NCBI RefSeq assembly: GCF_030814835.1
Contig: NZ_JAUSVS010000013.1
Coordinates: 1-64,000 of the forward strand
Direction: 5' to 3'
From: Caulobacter ginsengisoli
Lineage (GTDB): Bacteria > Pseudomonadota > Alphaproteobacteria > Caulobacterales > Caulobacteraceae
Length of the DNA: 64,000 nt
Shown here: piece by piece, positions 7,843 through 16,572 of the stretch
Position numbering within the stretch: position 1 is the first letter of the stretch
Layout: every line of letters starts with the position of its first letter
The notes under the pieces: model-generated
The model's input: only the letters and a program-made list of their open reading frames with translations
Databases searched by the model: none
Told to the model about the DNA's origin: nothing
Program-made: the position numbers and the translations under genes

Positions 7843-9089
7843 GCGCAGTCCCTGGCCAGGCGCAGACCGGCGAACATCCAGCGCAGCTGCGGTTCGAAGA
7901 AGTTGCGATAGCTCGCCCGGACATGGCCGCGCGGGGTGATGCAGGCGCCGCCCCGGAGGACGAACTTGCCCGACATGAACTTGCCGTTGTACTCGCCCAC
8001 CGCGCCGGCTCCTGGCTGAAAGCCGGGATATGGGCTGTAAGCGCTGGAAGTCCACTGCCAGACATCGCCAAACAGCGAACCGTCGCGGGACGGCGCCGGT
8101 CGCAGGATGTCGTTTTCGAGGAAATTGCCGGTGAAGTCGGCGGGATGAGCGATCGCCTCCCACTCGGCCTCGGTCGGCAGGCGGGCGCCGGCCCAGCGGG
8201 CGAAGGCCTCGGCTTCGTAGTAGCTCACGTGGCAGACCGGGGCGGCCGGATCGACGGGTTCGAGGCCGGCCAGGGTCACCTGCCGCCAGCCGTCGCTGCT
8301 CTCCCGCCAGTGGAATGGCGCGGCCCAGGATTCGCGTTTCACGGAGTCCCAGCCGTCGGACAGCCACAAGGTCGGCGTCGCGTAGCCTGCGTCCGCCATG
8401 AAGGCCAGCCAGTCGCCGTTGCTGACCAGCCGGTCGGCGAGGCTGAAGGGCTCCAGCCAGACCTTGTGGCGCGGCCGCTCATTGTCGAAGGCGAACCCCT
8501 GCGGGCCCGCCCCGATCTCGACCAGCCCGCCCTCATGGCGGATCCAGCCCTGTTCGCGGTCCGGCCCGGCGGCGGAGGCCAGATCTGTGCGGTAGGCCGG
8601 CGCGGCCGGGTGGCGGGCGAACAGCGAGAGGATGTCCATAAGGATCAGCTCCTGATGCTGCTCCTCATGGTTCAGGCCCAGCTCGATCAGCGGGGCGGCG
8701 GCGGCGAAGGCGGCGGCCGGGGCGGTCTCGCAGAAGCGGTCCAGGGCCGCGTCCATGGCCCGGCGCCAGTCGAGGATCTCGGCCACGCCCGGCCGGGTGA
8801 CCAGGCCGCGGTCGGGACGCGGATGCCGCTCGCCGACGGTCTCGTAATAGGAGTTGTAGAGATAGCGGGTCCCCTCCGGCGCCGGCGGGCTGGCGCCGGC
8901 CGGGCCCAGCACGAACTCGTCGAAGAACCAGGTGGTGTGGGCCAGGTGCCACTTGGCCGGGCTGGCGTCGGCCATCGACTGGGCCTGCATGTCTTCGGGG
9001 GATAGGGGCGCGGCCAGGGCCAGGGTCCGGGCCCGGACCTGCGCCACGGCGGCGCGCCAGTTCTGCCGATCGTCGGAGTCAAACGCCAC
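7839..9089 (-). CDS. egtB: Ergothioneine biosynthesis sulfoxide synthase
   Basis: A non-heme iron enzyme joining hercynine and a thiol (gamma-glutamylcysteine or cysteine) through a sulfoxide. Counting from the GTG at 9089 (416 residues), the DinB-like N-terminal half carries HLAHTTWFFDEF with His51 and NHEEQHQEL with His141 and His145, the expected three-histidine iron site. The C-terminal half is an FGE-sulfatase domain (RLPTEAEWEAIA, GDVWQWTSSAY, FVLRGGACITP). The start is uncertain: the frame remains open upstream with ATGs at 9164 and 9180. The GTG start gives normal family length. It overlaps egtD by four bases. Confidence 0.93.
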   Translation of the reverse strand: MAFDSDDRQNWRAAVAQVRARTLALAAPLSPEDMQAQSMADASPAKWHLAHTTWFFDEFVLGPAGASPPAPEGTRYLYNSYYETVGERHPRPDRGLVTRPGVAEILDWRRAMDAALDRFCETAPAAAFAAAAPLIELGLNHEEQHQELILMDILSLFARHPAAPAYRTDLASAAGPDREQGWIRHEGGLVEIGAGPQGFAFDNERPRHKVWLEPFSLADRLVSNGDWLAFMADAGYATPTLWLSDGWDSVKRESWAAPFHWRESSDGWRQVTLAGLEPVDPAAPVCHVSYYEAEAFARWAGARLPTEAEWEAIAHPADFTGNFLENDILRPAPSRDGSLFGDVWQWTSSAYSPYPGFQPGAGAVGEYNGKFMSGKFVLRGGACITPRGHVRASYRNFFEPQLRWMFAGLRLARDCA

Positions 9090-9280
9090 AGCCAGCCCCG
9101 TCCCAAAGGCGCCATGGCGCCATTCGCCATCCGAGGACGGCCAAATGCCCTTGGCGCACGTCATAGCAGCAAACGGCATGAGAACAAAACACGAATAGTT
9201 CGCCAATCCGTGATATTTGCGCCCGCCGCTGGGACCTGCGCCCGAGGGGCAAACGTCGCCGGCCGCCCTGCGTTCCGACT

Positions 9281-9727
9281 CTAGGCGGGGGGAATCGCCT
9301 CGTTCCGGGCCACCACGTCCCGGAACGGCTGGGGGACGGGAACCGGTTTGCGCTCGTCCGGCGTGGCGCAGACATAGGTGGTTTCGATCTCGCTCAGCAG
9401 GTCCTCGCCCCGGAAGATGGCGATCCTGAAGACCATGCTGGTGTTGCCGATCCGCCGGACGCGGACGCCGATGGTCAGCAGGTCGTCGAACTTCGCCGGG
9501 CTGCGGAAGTCGACCTTGCTGGAGACGGCGAAGATGTCGGCGCCGTAGGGCAGCAGCGCCTCGGGATAGGGGAACCCCGCCCAGCGCAGGTATTCGGTCA
9601 TCGCCACATCGGCATAGGCCAGGTAGTGGGGATTGAAGACAATCCCCTGCATGTCGCACTCGCCCCAGCGCACTCGCAGCGGTTCGGTGAAGGCGAAGTC
9701 GGCCAGGGTCGAACGCTCGTCCGCCAT
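9281..9727 (-). CDS. Acyl-CoA thioesterase, hotdog fold (YbgC/FadM-like)
   Basis: A 148-residue single hotdog-domain protein. RVRWGECDMQGIVFNPHYLAYAD is the 4-hydroxybenzoyl-CoA thioesterase signature, with the catalytic Asp in the ECDMQG segment. It should hydrolyse acyl-CoA thioesters in the cytoplasm; chain specificity cannot be read from sequence. It begins one base after the stop of the upstream HpcH/HpaI-family lyase gene, so the pair is probably one operon in which the thioesterase could act on a CoA ester made or used by the lyase. About 190 bases without a clear gene separate it from egtB. Confidence 0.88.
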   Translation of the reverse strand: MADERSTLADFAFTEPLRVRWGECDMQGIVFNPHYLAYADVAMTEYLRWAGFPYPEALLPYGADIFAVSSKVDFRSPAKFDDLLTIGVRVRRIGNTSMVFRIAIFRGEDLLSEIETTYVCATPDERKPVPVPQPFRDVVARNEAIPPA

Positions 9728-9728
9728 C

Positions 9729-10778
9729 CTACAGGCCGTAGGCGGCGGCGAGGTCGGGGTCGCGGGCCGCGATCTGGCGGCCGCAGTCGACCAGCACCTT
9801 GGCCTGTTTCCAGGTCGCGTCGTCCTGCATCTTGCCGTCGAGCATGGCCACGCCCGTGCCGTCGGGCATGGCTTCCAGGATGCGTTTGGCGAAGGCGATC
9901 TCGGCCGGGTCTGGCGAGAACACCTTCTTGGCGATGGCGATCTGGCTGGGATGCAGGCTCCAGGCCCCGGCGCAGCCCAGCAGGAAAGCGTTGCGGAACT
10001 GCTGCTCGCAGGCCTCCGGATCGTCGATGGCCCCGAACGGTCCGTAGAAGGGCTTGATGCCGTGGGCGGCGCAGGCGTCGACCATCTTGGCGAAGGTGTA
10101 GTGCCAGATGTCCTGCTGGGCGGCCACGCGGGGGCCGCCGTCGGCGCGGGGATCCTCGATGACCTTGTAGAAGGGATGGCCGCCGCCGACCCGGGTGGTC
10201 TTCATCTGGCGGCTGGCGGCGAGATCGGCGGGTCCCAGGCTGATCCCCTGCATGCGCGGGCTGGCCCCGGCGATGGCCTCGACGTTCATCACGCCCTCGG
10301 CGGTCTCGAGGATGGCGTGCAGCTGGATGGGCTTCTTCAGGCCATGGCGGGCCTCCAGCACGGCCAGAAACTGGTCCATGTAGTGGATGTCCCAGGGCCC
10401 CTCGACCTTGGGCACCATCATCACGTCCAGCCGGTCGCCGACGCCCTCGACGATCTGGGTGACGTCGTCGAAATGCCAGGGCGAGTTGAGGCAGTTGATC
10501 CGCGTCCACAGGCCCACGCCTAAGCCTGCGAAGTCCGTGGCGTTGGCCATCTCGATGAAGCCGGCGCGGGCGGCGTCCTTGGCGTCGGCCGGGATGGCGT
10601 CCTCCAGGTTGCCCAGGATGACGTCGACGGTGGGGGCGATCTCCGGGACCTTGGCCCGCACCTTGTCCAGGTGCGGCGGTACGAAATGGATCATCCGCTC
10701 CACGCGGACCGGCAGGTCGCGCAGCGGGGCCGGGGCGCCGATGGCGAGCGGCTTGAAGAAGCCTCTGGCGGTTTTCAT
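9729..10778 (-). CDS. CoA-ester lyase, HpcH/HpaI family (malyl-CoA lyase-like)
   Basis: A 349-residue CitE/Mcl-type TIM-barrel enzyme that would cleave or form 3-hydroxyacyl-CoA esters such as malyl-CoA or beta-methylmalyl-CoA using Mg. Seen: VILGNLEDAIP (metal-site region), VMMVPKVEGPWDI, LHAILETAEGVMNVEAI (catalytic and metal Glu) and ISLGPADLAASR. The length and the GAWSLHPSQIAIA segment favour the malyl-CoA lyase branch over short CitE proteins. The ATG at 10778 (MKTARGFFKPLA) is preferred over an upstream in-frame ATG. The thioesterase gene follows after one base. Confidence 0.82.
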   Translation of the reverse strand: MKTARGFFKPLAIGAPAPLRDLPVRVERMIHFVPPHLDKVRAKVPEIAPTVDVILGNLEDAIPADAKDAARAGFIEMANATDFAGLGVGLWTRINCLNSPWHFDDVTQIVEGVGDRLDVMMVPKVEGPWDIHYMDQFLAVLEARHGLKKPIQLHAILETAEGVMNVEAIAGASPRMQGISLGPADLAASRQMKTTRVGGGHPFYKVIEDPRADGGPRVAAQQDIWHYTFAKMVDACAAHGIKPFYGPFGAIDDPEACEQQFRNAFLLGCAGAWSLHPSQIAIAKKVFSPDPAEIAFAKRILEAMPDGTGVAMLDGKMQDDATWKQAKVLVDCGRQIAARDPDLAAAYGL

Positions 10779-10832
10779 CAGGCGGTCCCTTCGCAATTGC
10801 GAACGGATGTTTGAAGCTGGCGCCGCGGTGCG

Positions 10833-11738
10833 TCAATCCTTGCGCGACAGAGGATGCTTGGTCTCGACCACCTCGCGCAGCCGCTCGCCCGCCACGTGGG
10901 TGTAGATCTGGGTGGTGGCGATGTCGGCGTGGCCCAGCAGGGTCTGCACGACCCTCAGGTCCGCGCCGCCTTCCAGCAGGTGGGTGGCGAAGGCGTGGCG
11001 CAGGACATGGGGGCTGACCTTGGCCGGGTCGATGCCGGCGTCGGAGGCGGCCTCTTCGAGCAGTTGCGAGAACCGGCGGGGAGTCAGGCGGCCGCTCTTG
11101 CCGCGTGAGGGAAAGAGCCAGGGGCTGTCCTTGGCGCCCTCCGGCAGGAAGGCCTTGCGCAGGGGCAGCCAGGTCTTCACGGCCGTCCGCGCCGCCTCGC
11201 CCAGCGGCGCCAGCCGTTCCTTGCCGCCCTTGCCCTTGATCATCAGATAGGCCGGATCGCGGGCCAGGGCGGCCAGGGGCAGGGCGGTCAGTTCCGAGAC
11301 CCGCAGGCCCGAGGCGTAGGTCAGTTCGATCAGGCAGGCCAGGCGGGCGCCCTGGCCGCCGTCTCTGGCGGTGGCGGCGGCGATCAACGCCTCCACCTCC
11401 TGGCGGCTGAGAATCTTGGGCAGCGGGCGGCCCTGGCGAGGGGCCTCGACCCGGCGGGAGGGATCGTCGGCCCGCCAGCCTTCGCCCAGCACGAAGCGAT
11501 AGAACTGCCGGATGGCCGCGCGGCGGCGGGCGGCGGTGGAGGGTGAAAGGCCCCGCGCCCCGATATCGGCGAACCAGGCCTCGATGTCCTCGTTCGACGC
11601 GTCCTGCAGCGAGCGGCCCCGGCCCGATAGGAATCCTTCCGCGTCGGCCAGGTCCTTGCCGTAGGCGGTGACGGTGTTGGCGGCGGCGGCCCGCTCGACC
11701 GCCATCATCTCCAGGAAGGCCTCGGTCCAGCCGGTCAC
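10833..11738 (-). CDS. xerD: Tyrosine recombinase XerD
   Basis: A 301-residue site-specific recombinase that with XerC resolves chromosome dimers at dif. The N-terminal SAM-like core-binding domain is followed by the catalytic domain with TYASGLRVSELTAL (first Arg), the K-containing beta hairpin IKGKGGKERLAPLG, HVLRHAFATHLLEGGADLR (H-x-x-R) and LGHADIATTQIYTHV with the nucleophilic Tyr. The start is a GTG at 11738 overlapping the TGA of the upstream gene (GTGA). No integrase-type extra domain or att site is seen, so a housekeeping Xer protein is favoured over a mobile-element integrase. Confidence 0.93.
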   Translation of the reverse strand: MTGWTEAFLEMMAVERAAAANTVTAYGKDLADAEGFLSGRGRSLQDASNEDIEAWFADIGARGLSPSTAARRRAAIRQFYRFVLGEGWRADDPSRRVEAPRQGRPLPKILSRQEVEALIAAATARDGGQGARLACLIELTYASGLRVSELTALPLAALARDPAYLMIKGKGGKERLAPLGEAARTAVKTWLPLRKAFLPEGAKDSPWLFPSRGKSGRLTPRRFSQLLEEAASDAGIDPAKVSPHVLRHAFATHLLEGGADLRVVQTLLGHADIATTQIYTHVAGERLREVVETKHPLSRKD

Positions 11739-13012
11739 TTAAACGACAGCGCCATCAGCCCTTCGACCGCGAAGTCCCGCGCGGCGACTTCGAGACCCAC
11801 CTTGCGCAGGGCCTGGATGATCCGGGCCCGGTCGGCGGGGGCCGGGCCCGCCGCGCCGGCGTCCTGGGCAATCGAGAGAACCAGCAGGGCGGTCTCGCCC
11901 TTCAGGCCGGCCTCGGCGGCGCGGTCGAGGGCGGCCAGTCGGGCCGGCGAGGCGGCGGTCTTGCCGACATCGAACCGGGCGAACTCGGCGCGGGCGTCGG
12001 GACTCGTCGCGCCGCCCAGGGCCGCCAGGATGATGGCCGCAGGCTGGGCGGCGGACTTGGGGCCGCCCAGGTCGCCGCGCTCGATCAGCCGGTCGAGGGT
12101 GGGGCCGAGATTGTCGCCGGTGGCCGCGGCGATCAGGGCGTCCAGCATAGCCAGGGTGTTGGCGGTCAGGCCCGCCGCGGCGTCCTGGACCAGGCCGGCC
12201 CGGCTGGCCTTGGCGCTCTGCGGATCGCCCAGGGCGATGGCCTCGCGAACCTCGTCGACTCCGGCCATGCCGGTGGTGGGCGGGATGGGATCGATATGGG
12301 GCGCGGGCGGCAGGGGGAGGTTCAGCCGGCGCGACAGGGCCCGCTCCAGGCCGTTGCGGTCCGAGGGCGCGCCGGGATCGCCGGCCCCGGCGACCAGGGC
12401 GGCCATCAGCCGGGCATAGACCGGGTCCTTGGCCTTTTCGAGCGCCAGGGTCAGGGTCAGGGAGGCGCCGGGCTGGTTGGCGATGGCCTGGCAGTAGGCC
12501 CGCAGCTTCAGCCAATAGACGCCGTCCCGACCGCTCTGCAGGGCCTCGCCGATGGCGCAGGCGCGGGCGTCGTCGCCGACCAGCAGGGCCGCTTCGGCGG
12601 CGGCCTGGGACAGCGGCTCGTTGGCCGCCATGTTGGGCGCGCGCTCGACCGAGGCGTTGGCGGCGGCCGGCTCGCCCAGCGCGATCAGCGCCCGGGCGCG
12701 GGCGGCGGCGAGGGCGGGGTCCGATCCGGCCCCCTCCGGAGCGTTGGCGCCGGTCGACAGCAGGCGGATGGCCAGCCGCCGGGCCGCCGGCGACAACGGC
12801 TTGGTTCCGATGGCGGGGATGGTCGCCCTGGCGATCTCGGCCGAAGACCCTCTCCACAGGTCGGCGCCCAGCCCGGGATTGCCGGCCGAGAACAGGTCCA
12901 GCCCGCTCAGAGGCGTGGTCTCGATCCGCGACTGGTCGGCCGATACGGCCAAGGTGGCGGTGAGGCTCGCGGCTGTCAGGACCGCCGCCAGCAGGGGGGC
13001 TCGAATGCGCAT
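11735..13012 (-). CDS. Secreted helical-repeat protein of unknown function
   Basis: A 425-residue Ala-rich protein with an N-terminal signal peptide (MRIRAPLLAAVLTAASLTAT followed by a small-residue cleavage region). The mature part is almost entirely predicted helix, with repeating helix pairs such as ALAAARARALIALGEPAAA and AAAEAALLVGDDARACAIG that resemble TPR or SEL1-like solenoids. No enzymatic motif. The ATG at 13012 faces the divergent aroK gene across 75 bases. It overlaps xerD by four bases, so the two are probably co-expressed. A periplasmic scaffolding role is a guess. Confidence 0.75.
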   Translation of the reverse strand: MRIRAPLLAAVLTAASLTATLAVSADQSRIETTPLSGLDLFSAGNPGLGADLWRGSSAEIARATIPAIGTKPLSPAARRLAIRLLSTGANAPEGAGSDPALAAARARALIALGEPAAANASVERAPNMAANEPLSQAAAEAALLVGDDARACAIGEALQSGRDGVYWLKLRAYCQAIANQPGASLTLTLALEKAKDPVYARLMAALVAGAGDPGAPSDRNGLERALSRRLNLPLPPAPHIDPIPPTTGMAGVDEVREAIALGDPQSAKASRAGLVQDAAAGLTANTLAMLDALIAAATGDNLGPTLDRLIERGDLGGPKSAAQPAAIILAALGGATSPDARAEFARFDVGKTAASPARLAALDRAAEAGLKGETALLVLSIAQDAGAAGPAPADRARIIQALRKVGLEVAARDFAVEGLMALSFK

Positions 13013-13087
13013 GGGGCCATCCTAACCCGGCCTCCGTCTTCAGGAAACTTGGCTCGCCGGGCAGGCGGCGTGTAAAGCCAGGAGAAC

Positions 13088-13648
13088 ATGTCCGCCATAT
13101 CGAACCTCCCCCCAGGACTTCCCAGGAAGACCATCGCCCTCGTCGGGCTGATGGGTGTCGGCAAAAGCAGCATCGGCCGGCGGCTGGGCGCGGCGCTGGG
13201 CATGCCCTTCGTCGACGCCGACGCCGAGGTCGAGGCCGCCGCCGGCCGCAGCATCCCGGAGATTTTCGCCGCCTATGGCGAGCCGGCCTTCCGCGATGGC
13301 GAGCGGCGGGTGATCGCCCGGCTGCTGGAGGGCGAGCCGCATGTGCTGGCCACCGGCGGCGGAGCCTTCGTCAACGCCGAGACCCGGGCCCTGATCAAGG
13401 CCAAGGCCATTTCCATCTGGCTGAAGGCCGACCTGGAGGTGCTGGCCCGCCGGGTGGGCCGCAAGGACAACCGTCCGCTGGTCCGCGACCGCGACCCCAT
13501 GGCCGTGCTGCAGGAACAGGCCGCCATCCGCTATCCCTTCTACGCCGAGGCCGACCTGACCGTGCAGACCGGCGACACGCCGCACCAGGAGGCGGTCGTC
13601 GCCATCCTCGACGCCCTGCGCAGCCACTATGCCGGGAGCGCGGCATGA
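13088..13648 (+). CDS. aroK: Shikimate kinase
   Basis: A 186-residue P-loop kinase phosphorylating shikimate at O3 in the chorismate pathway. Walker A is GLMGVGKSS at residues 20-28, followed by FVDADAEVEAAAGRSIPEIF (shikimate-binding DxD-type segment), GEPAFRDGERRV with the substrate arginines, and ATGGGAFV (Walker B region GGG). The LID RKDNRPLV is present. It overlaps aroB by four bases, giving a classical aroK-aroB pair. ATG at 13088 gives normal family length with a short N-terminal extension. Confidence 0.96.
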   Translation: MSAISNLPPGLPRKTIALVGLMGVGKSSIGRRLGAALGMPFVDADAEVEAAAGRSIPEIFAAYGEPAFRDGERRVIARLLEGEPHVLATGGGAFVNAETRALIKAKAISIWLKADLEVLARRVGRKDNRPLVRDRDPMAVLQEQAAIRYPFYAEADLTVQTGDTPHQEAVVAILDALRSHYAGSAA

Positions 13649-14757
13649 GCCGGACTATCCGGGTGGGGCTGGGCGAGCGGGCCTATGACGTGGTCATCGG
13701 GCCGGGCCTGGTCGACCGGGCCGGGAGCCTGATCGCCCCGCTGCTCAAGCGGCCGCGCACAGCCATCGTCACCGACGAGACCGTCGGCGCCCATCATGGC
13801 GAACGGCTGGCCGCCTCGCTGGAGCGGGCCGGGATCGCCTGTAACCTGATCGCCCTGCCGCCCGGGGAGGAGACCAAGAGCTTCGCCGGCCTGGAAGACC
13901 TCTGCGACCGGCTGCTCAGCCTGGAGCTGGACCGCGGCGACCGCATCGTCGCCTTCGGGGGCGGGGTGATCGGCGACCTGACGGGGTTCGCGGCGGCCAT
14001 CTTCAAGCGCGGTATGGACTTCATCCAGGTCCCCACCACCCTGCTGGCCCAGGTCGACAGCTCGGTGGGCGGCAAGACCGCCATCGACACCCCGCGCGGC
14101 AAGAACCTGATCGGCGCCTTCCATCAGCCGGCCCTGGTGCTGGCCGATCTCGACATCCTGGCCACCCTGCCGGTCCGCGAGATGCGCTGCGGCTACGCCG
14201 AGACCATCAAATACGGCATGCTGGGCGACGCGGCCTTCTTCGCCTGGCTGGAGGACAATGGCGCCAAGGTTCTGGACCGCGACGTGGCGGCTTTAACCCA
14301 CGCCGTGGGACGTTCCGTGGAGATGAAGGCCGAGATCGTCGAGGAGGACGAGCGCGAGGCGGGCCGCCGGGCCCTGCTCAACCTTGGCCATACCTTCGGC
14401 CATGCCCTGGAGATCGAGATGGGCTTTGGCGAGAGCCTCAAGCACGGCGAGGGCGTCGCCGCCGGCTGCGCGCTCGCCTTCCGTTTCTCGGCGGCCCTGG
14501 GCCACTGCCCGCAGGCCGACGCCGCCCGGGTCGAGGCGGCCCTGATCGCCGCCGGCCTGCCGACCCGGCTCTCCGACATCACCAACGCGCCGATGAGCGC
14601 CGACCGGCTGATCGCCCACATGGTCCAGGACAAGAAGGCCGAGGGCGGGGCCCTGACCCTGGTCCTGGCCCGCCGCATCGGCGAGGCTTTCGTGGCCAAG
14701 GGCGTCGATCCCGCCCCGCTGCGCGACTTCCTGGTTTCCGAAGGAGCCACCCCTTGA
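13645..14757 (+). CDS. aroB: 3-dehydroquinate synthase
   Basis: A 370-residue enzyme converting DAHP to 3-dehydroquinate with NAD and Zn. Seen are the NAD-binding FGGGVIGDLTGFAAAIFKRG and PTTLLAQVDSSVGGKTAID blocks, the metal ligands in EADEREAGRR-like VEEDEREAGRRALLNLGHTFGHALE, and the later LKHGEGVAAG histidine. Full length. It starts at an ATG overlapping the aroK stop and its own TGA overlaps the TTG start of the next gene, so three genes are translationally linked. Confidence 0.96.
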   Translation: MSRTIRVGLGERAYDVVIGPGLVDRAGSLIAPLLKRPRTAIVTDETVGAHHGERLAASLERAGIACNLIALPPGEETKSFAGLEDLCDRLLSLELDRGDRIVAFGGGVIGDLTGFAAAIFKRGMDFIQVPTTLLAQVDSSVGGKTAIDTPRGKNLIGAFHQPALVLADLDILATLPVREMRCGYAETIKYGMLGDAAFFAWLEDNGAKVLDRDVAALTHAVGRSVEMKAEIVEEDEREAGRRALLNLGHTFGHALEIEMGFGESLKHGEGVAAGCALAFRFSAALGHCPQADAARVEAALIAAGLPTRLSDITNAPMSADRLIAHMVQDKKAEGGALTLVLARRIGEAFVAKGVDPAPLRDFLVSEGATP

Positions 14758-16043
14758 GCGTTTCCGCGGCCCTGATCGCCCTGGCCCCCATCGTCTTCGG
14801 CCTGCTGGCCGTCTCGGCGCTGTTCTCGGCCGCCGAGACCGCCCTGACCGGGGCCAGCCGGGCGCGCATGCACCAGCTGGAGCGGGAAGGCGACCGCGCC
14901 GCCGGCCGGGTCAACAAGCTGCTGGAAGACCAGGAGACGATGATCGGCGCCGTCCTGCTCGGCAACAACATGATCAACATCCTGGCCTCGGCCCTGACCA
15001 CCCAGGTGCTGACCGCCGCCATCCCCGGCGGCTGGGGCGTGGCCGTCGCCACCGCCACCATGACCGTGCTGGTGCTGGTGTTCGCCGAGGTGCTGCCCAA
15101 GACCCTGGCCATCGTGAAGTCGGACGATGTCGCCCGCTTCCTGTCGGCCCCAACCCTCCTGGTCGTGCGGGTGTTCGGCCCGATCATCTACACCATCCAG
15201 TTCATCGTCCGCCGGACCCTGCGGGTTTTCGGGGTCAATCTGTCGATGGAGATCGACGTGCTGGCCGCGCACGAGGAGATCCGCGGCGCGGTCGAGTACC
15301 ACCACTCCGAAGGCCTGGTGGAGGGCCGCGACCGGCGCATGCTGGGCGGGGTGCTGGACCTGTCGGAAATGGACGTCAGCCAGGTCATGGTCCACCGCAA
15401 GTCCATCGCCATGCTGGACGCCGCCAGGCCGCCGCGCGAGCTGATGAACCAGGCCCTGGCCCTGGGCCACAGCCGCATGCCCCTCTACCGCAACGACCCG
15501 GAAAACATCATCGGCATCCTGCACACCAAGGACCTGCTGCGGGCTCTGGTCGAGATCGGCCCGGTCGACGCCCTGGACGTCGTGCCCCTGGCCCGCGAGC
15601 CCTGGTTCGTCCCCGAAACCACCAAGCTCAAGGACCAGCTCAACGCCTTCCTCAAGCAGAAGAGCCATGTGGCCCTGGTGGTCGACGAGTACGGCGCCCT
15701 GATGGGGCTGGTGACGCTGGAGGACATCCTGGAAGAGATCGTCGGCGAGATCGACGACGAGTACGACACCACCGTCCAGGGCGTGCGCCGCCAGACCGAC
15801 GGCTCGGTGCTGGTGGATGGCAAGGTCACCGTCCGCGATCTCAACCGGGCGATGGACTGGACCCTGCCGGACGATCACGCGGTGACCATCGCGGGCCTGG
15901 TCATCCATGAGGCCCAGACGATTCCCGAGCCCAAACAGACCTTCAACTTCTATGGCCACCGCTTCACCGTGCTGCGCCGGCAACGCAACCAGATCACCGC
16001 CCTGAAGGTCAGCGCGCGCGAGCCGGTGGAGGAACACGGATAG
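14754..16043 (+). CDS. HlyC/CorC-family protein (DUF21, CBS pair, CorC domain)
   Basis: A 429-residue membrane protein. Residues 1-190 are a DUF21/CNNM transmembrane domain with LFSAAETALTGASRARM, LLGNNMINILASAL and VFAEVLPKTLAI. Two CBS motifs follow (MVHRKSIAMLDA and HVALVVDEYGALMGLVTLEDILEEIVGEI), then a C-terminal CorC/HlyC domain (VDGKVTVRDLNRAM...HRFTVLRRQRNQITALKV). Such proteins are linked to Mg/Co efflux or ion homeostasis. The start is a TTG at 14754, overlapping aroB, with AAGGAG 7 bases upstream. Confidence 0.9.
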   Translation: MSVSAALIALAPIVFGLLAVSALFSAAETALTGASRARMHQLEREGDRAAGRVNKLLEDQETMIGAVLLGNNMINILASALTTQVLTAAIPGGWGVAVATATMTVLVLVFAEVLPKTLAIVKSDDVARFLSAPTLLVVRVFGPIIYTIQFIVRRTLRVFGVNLSMEIDVLAAHEEIRGAVEYHHSEGLVEGRDRRMLGGVLDLSEMDVSQVMVHRKSIAMLDAARPPRELMNQALALGHSRMPLYRNDPENIIGILHTKDLLRALVEIGPVDALDVVPLAREPWFVPETTKLKDQLNAFLKQKSHVALVVDEYGALMGLVTLEDILEEIVGEIDDEYDTTVQGVRRQTDGSVLVDGKVTVRDLNRAMDWTLPDDHAVTIAGLVIHEAQTIPEPKQTFNFYGHRFTVLRRQRNQITALKVSAREPVEEHG

Positions 16044-16045
16044 AT

Positions 16046-16062
16046 ACCCAAAATGGGTTTTT
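16046..16062 (+). terminator. Weak intrinsic terminator after the CorC-type gene
   Basis: A short hairpin (ACCCA, loop AAA, TGGGT) immediately followed by a run of T residues, three bases after the stop codon. The stem is only five base pairs, so read-through into the response regulator is likely. Confidence 0.4.
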
Positions 16063-16147
16063 GGCCGCATTGTGTGTTTGGCGCGGGATGGCCTATGAGT
16101 TGCGTCGGGGCGCGTGTGCAGCGGCCGTGCAGGCTGGAGCAGAACGG

Positions 16148-16516
16148 ATGAGTGGATCGGGGTCCCTGGAGGGGCTGAAGATCCTTGTGGTCGAGGACGA
16201 GATGCTGGTCTCGATGCTGGTCGAGGACATGCTGGGCGACCTGGGCTGCACTGTGGTTGGTCCCGCCGCCTCCCTGGAAGAGGCGCTGGCCCTGGCCCAG
16301 GACTCCGAGATCGACATCGCCCTGCTGGACGTCAACCTGGCCGGCAAGGCCATCTATCCGGTGGCCGATGTGCTGAAGGCGCGGGGCGTGCGCTACGTCT
16401 TCGCCAGCGGCTACGGCGATCCCAACACCGACGGGCCGCACCAGGGCGTCCCGACCCTGCAGAAGCCGTTCCGGATGGGGGATTTGGAACAGGTGCTGCG
16501 GGGGTTGGCGAGGTAG
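16148..16516 (+). CDS. Single-domain response regulator, FAT GUY-type
   Basis: A 122-residue receiver domain with no output domain. ILVVEDE supplies the acidic pocket (E16, D17), LLDVNL gives the phosphoacceptor D61, and LQKPF the conserved K106. In place of the usual switch Thr the beta4 segment is VFASGYG (85-90), matching the FATGY-type motif of the alphaproteobacterial FAT GUY regulators, which act as phosphate sinks or shuttles, for example in general stress signalling. ATG 16148 is chosen because upstream in-frame sequence is not receiver-like. No cognate kinase is adjacent. Confidence 0.85.
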   Translation: MSGSGSLEGLKILVVEDEMLVSMLVEDMLGDLGCTVVGPAASLEEALALAQDSEIDIALLDVNLAGKAIYPVADVLKARGVRYVFASGYGDPNTDGPHQGVPTLQKPFRMGDLEQVLRGLAR

Positions 16517-16572
16517 CCGGTTTTCTTGCAGATACGCCGCCGTCGTTGAACCAATTTTAGACGGAACGAGAA

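Noticed and set aside
10833..11738. Integrase of a mobile island
   Set aside because: Length, motif set and fixed neighbour fit housekeeping XerD; no att repeats, tRNA or cargo genes are adjacent.
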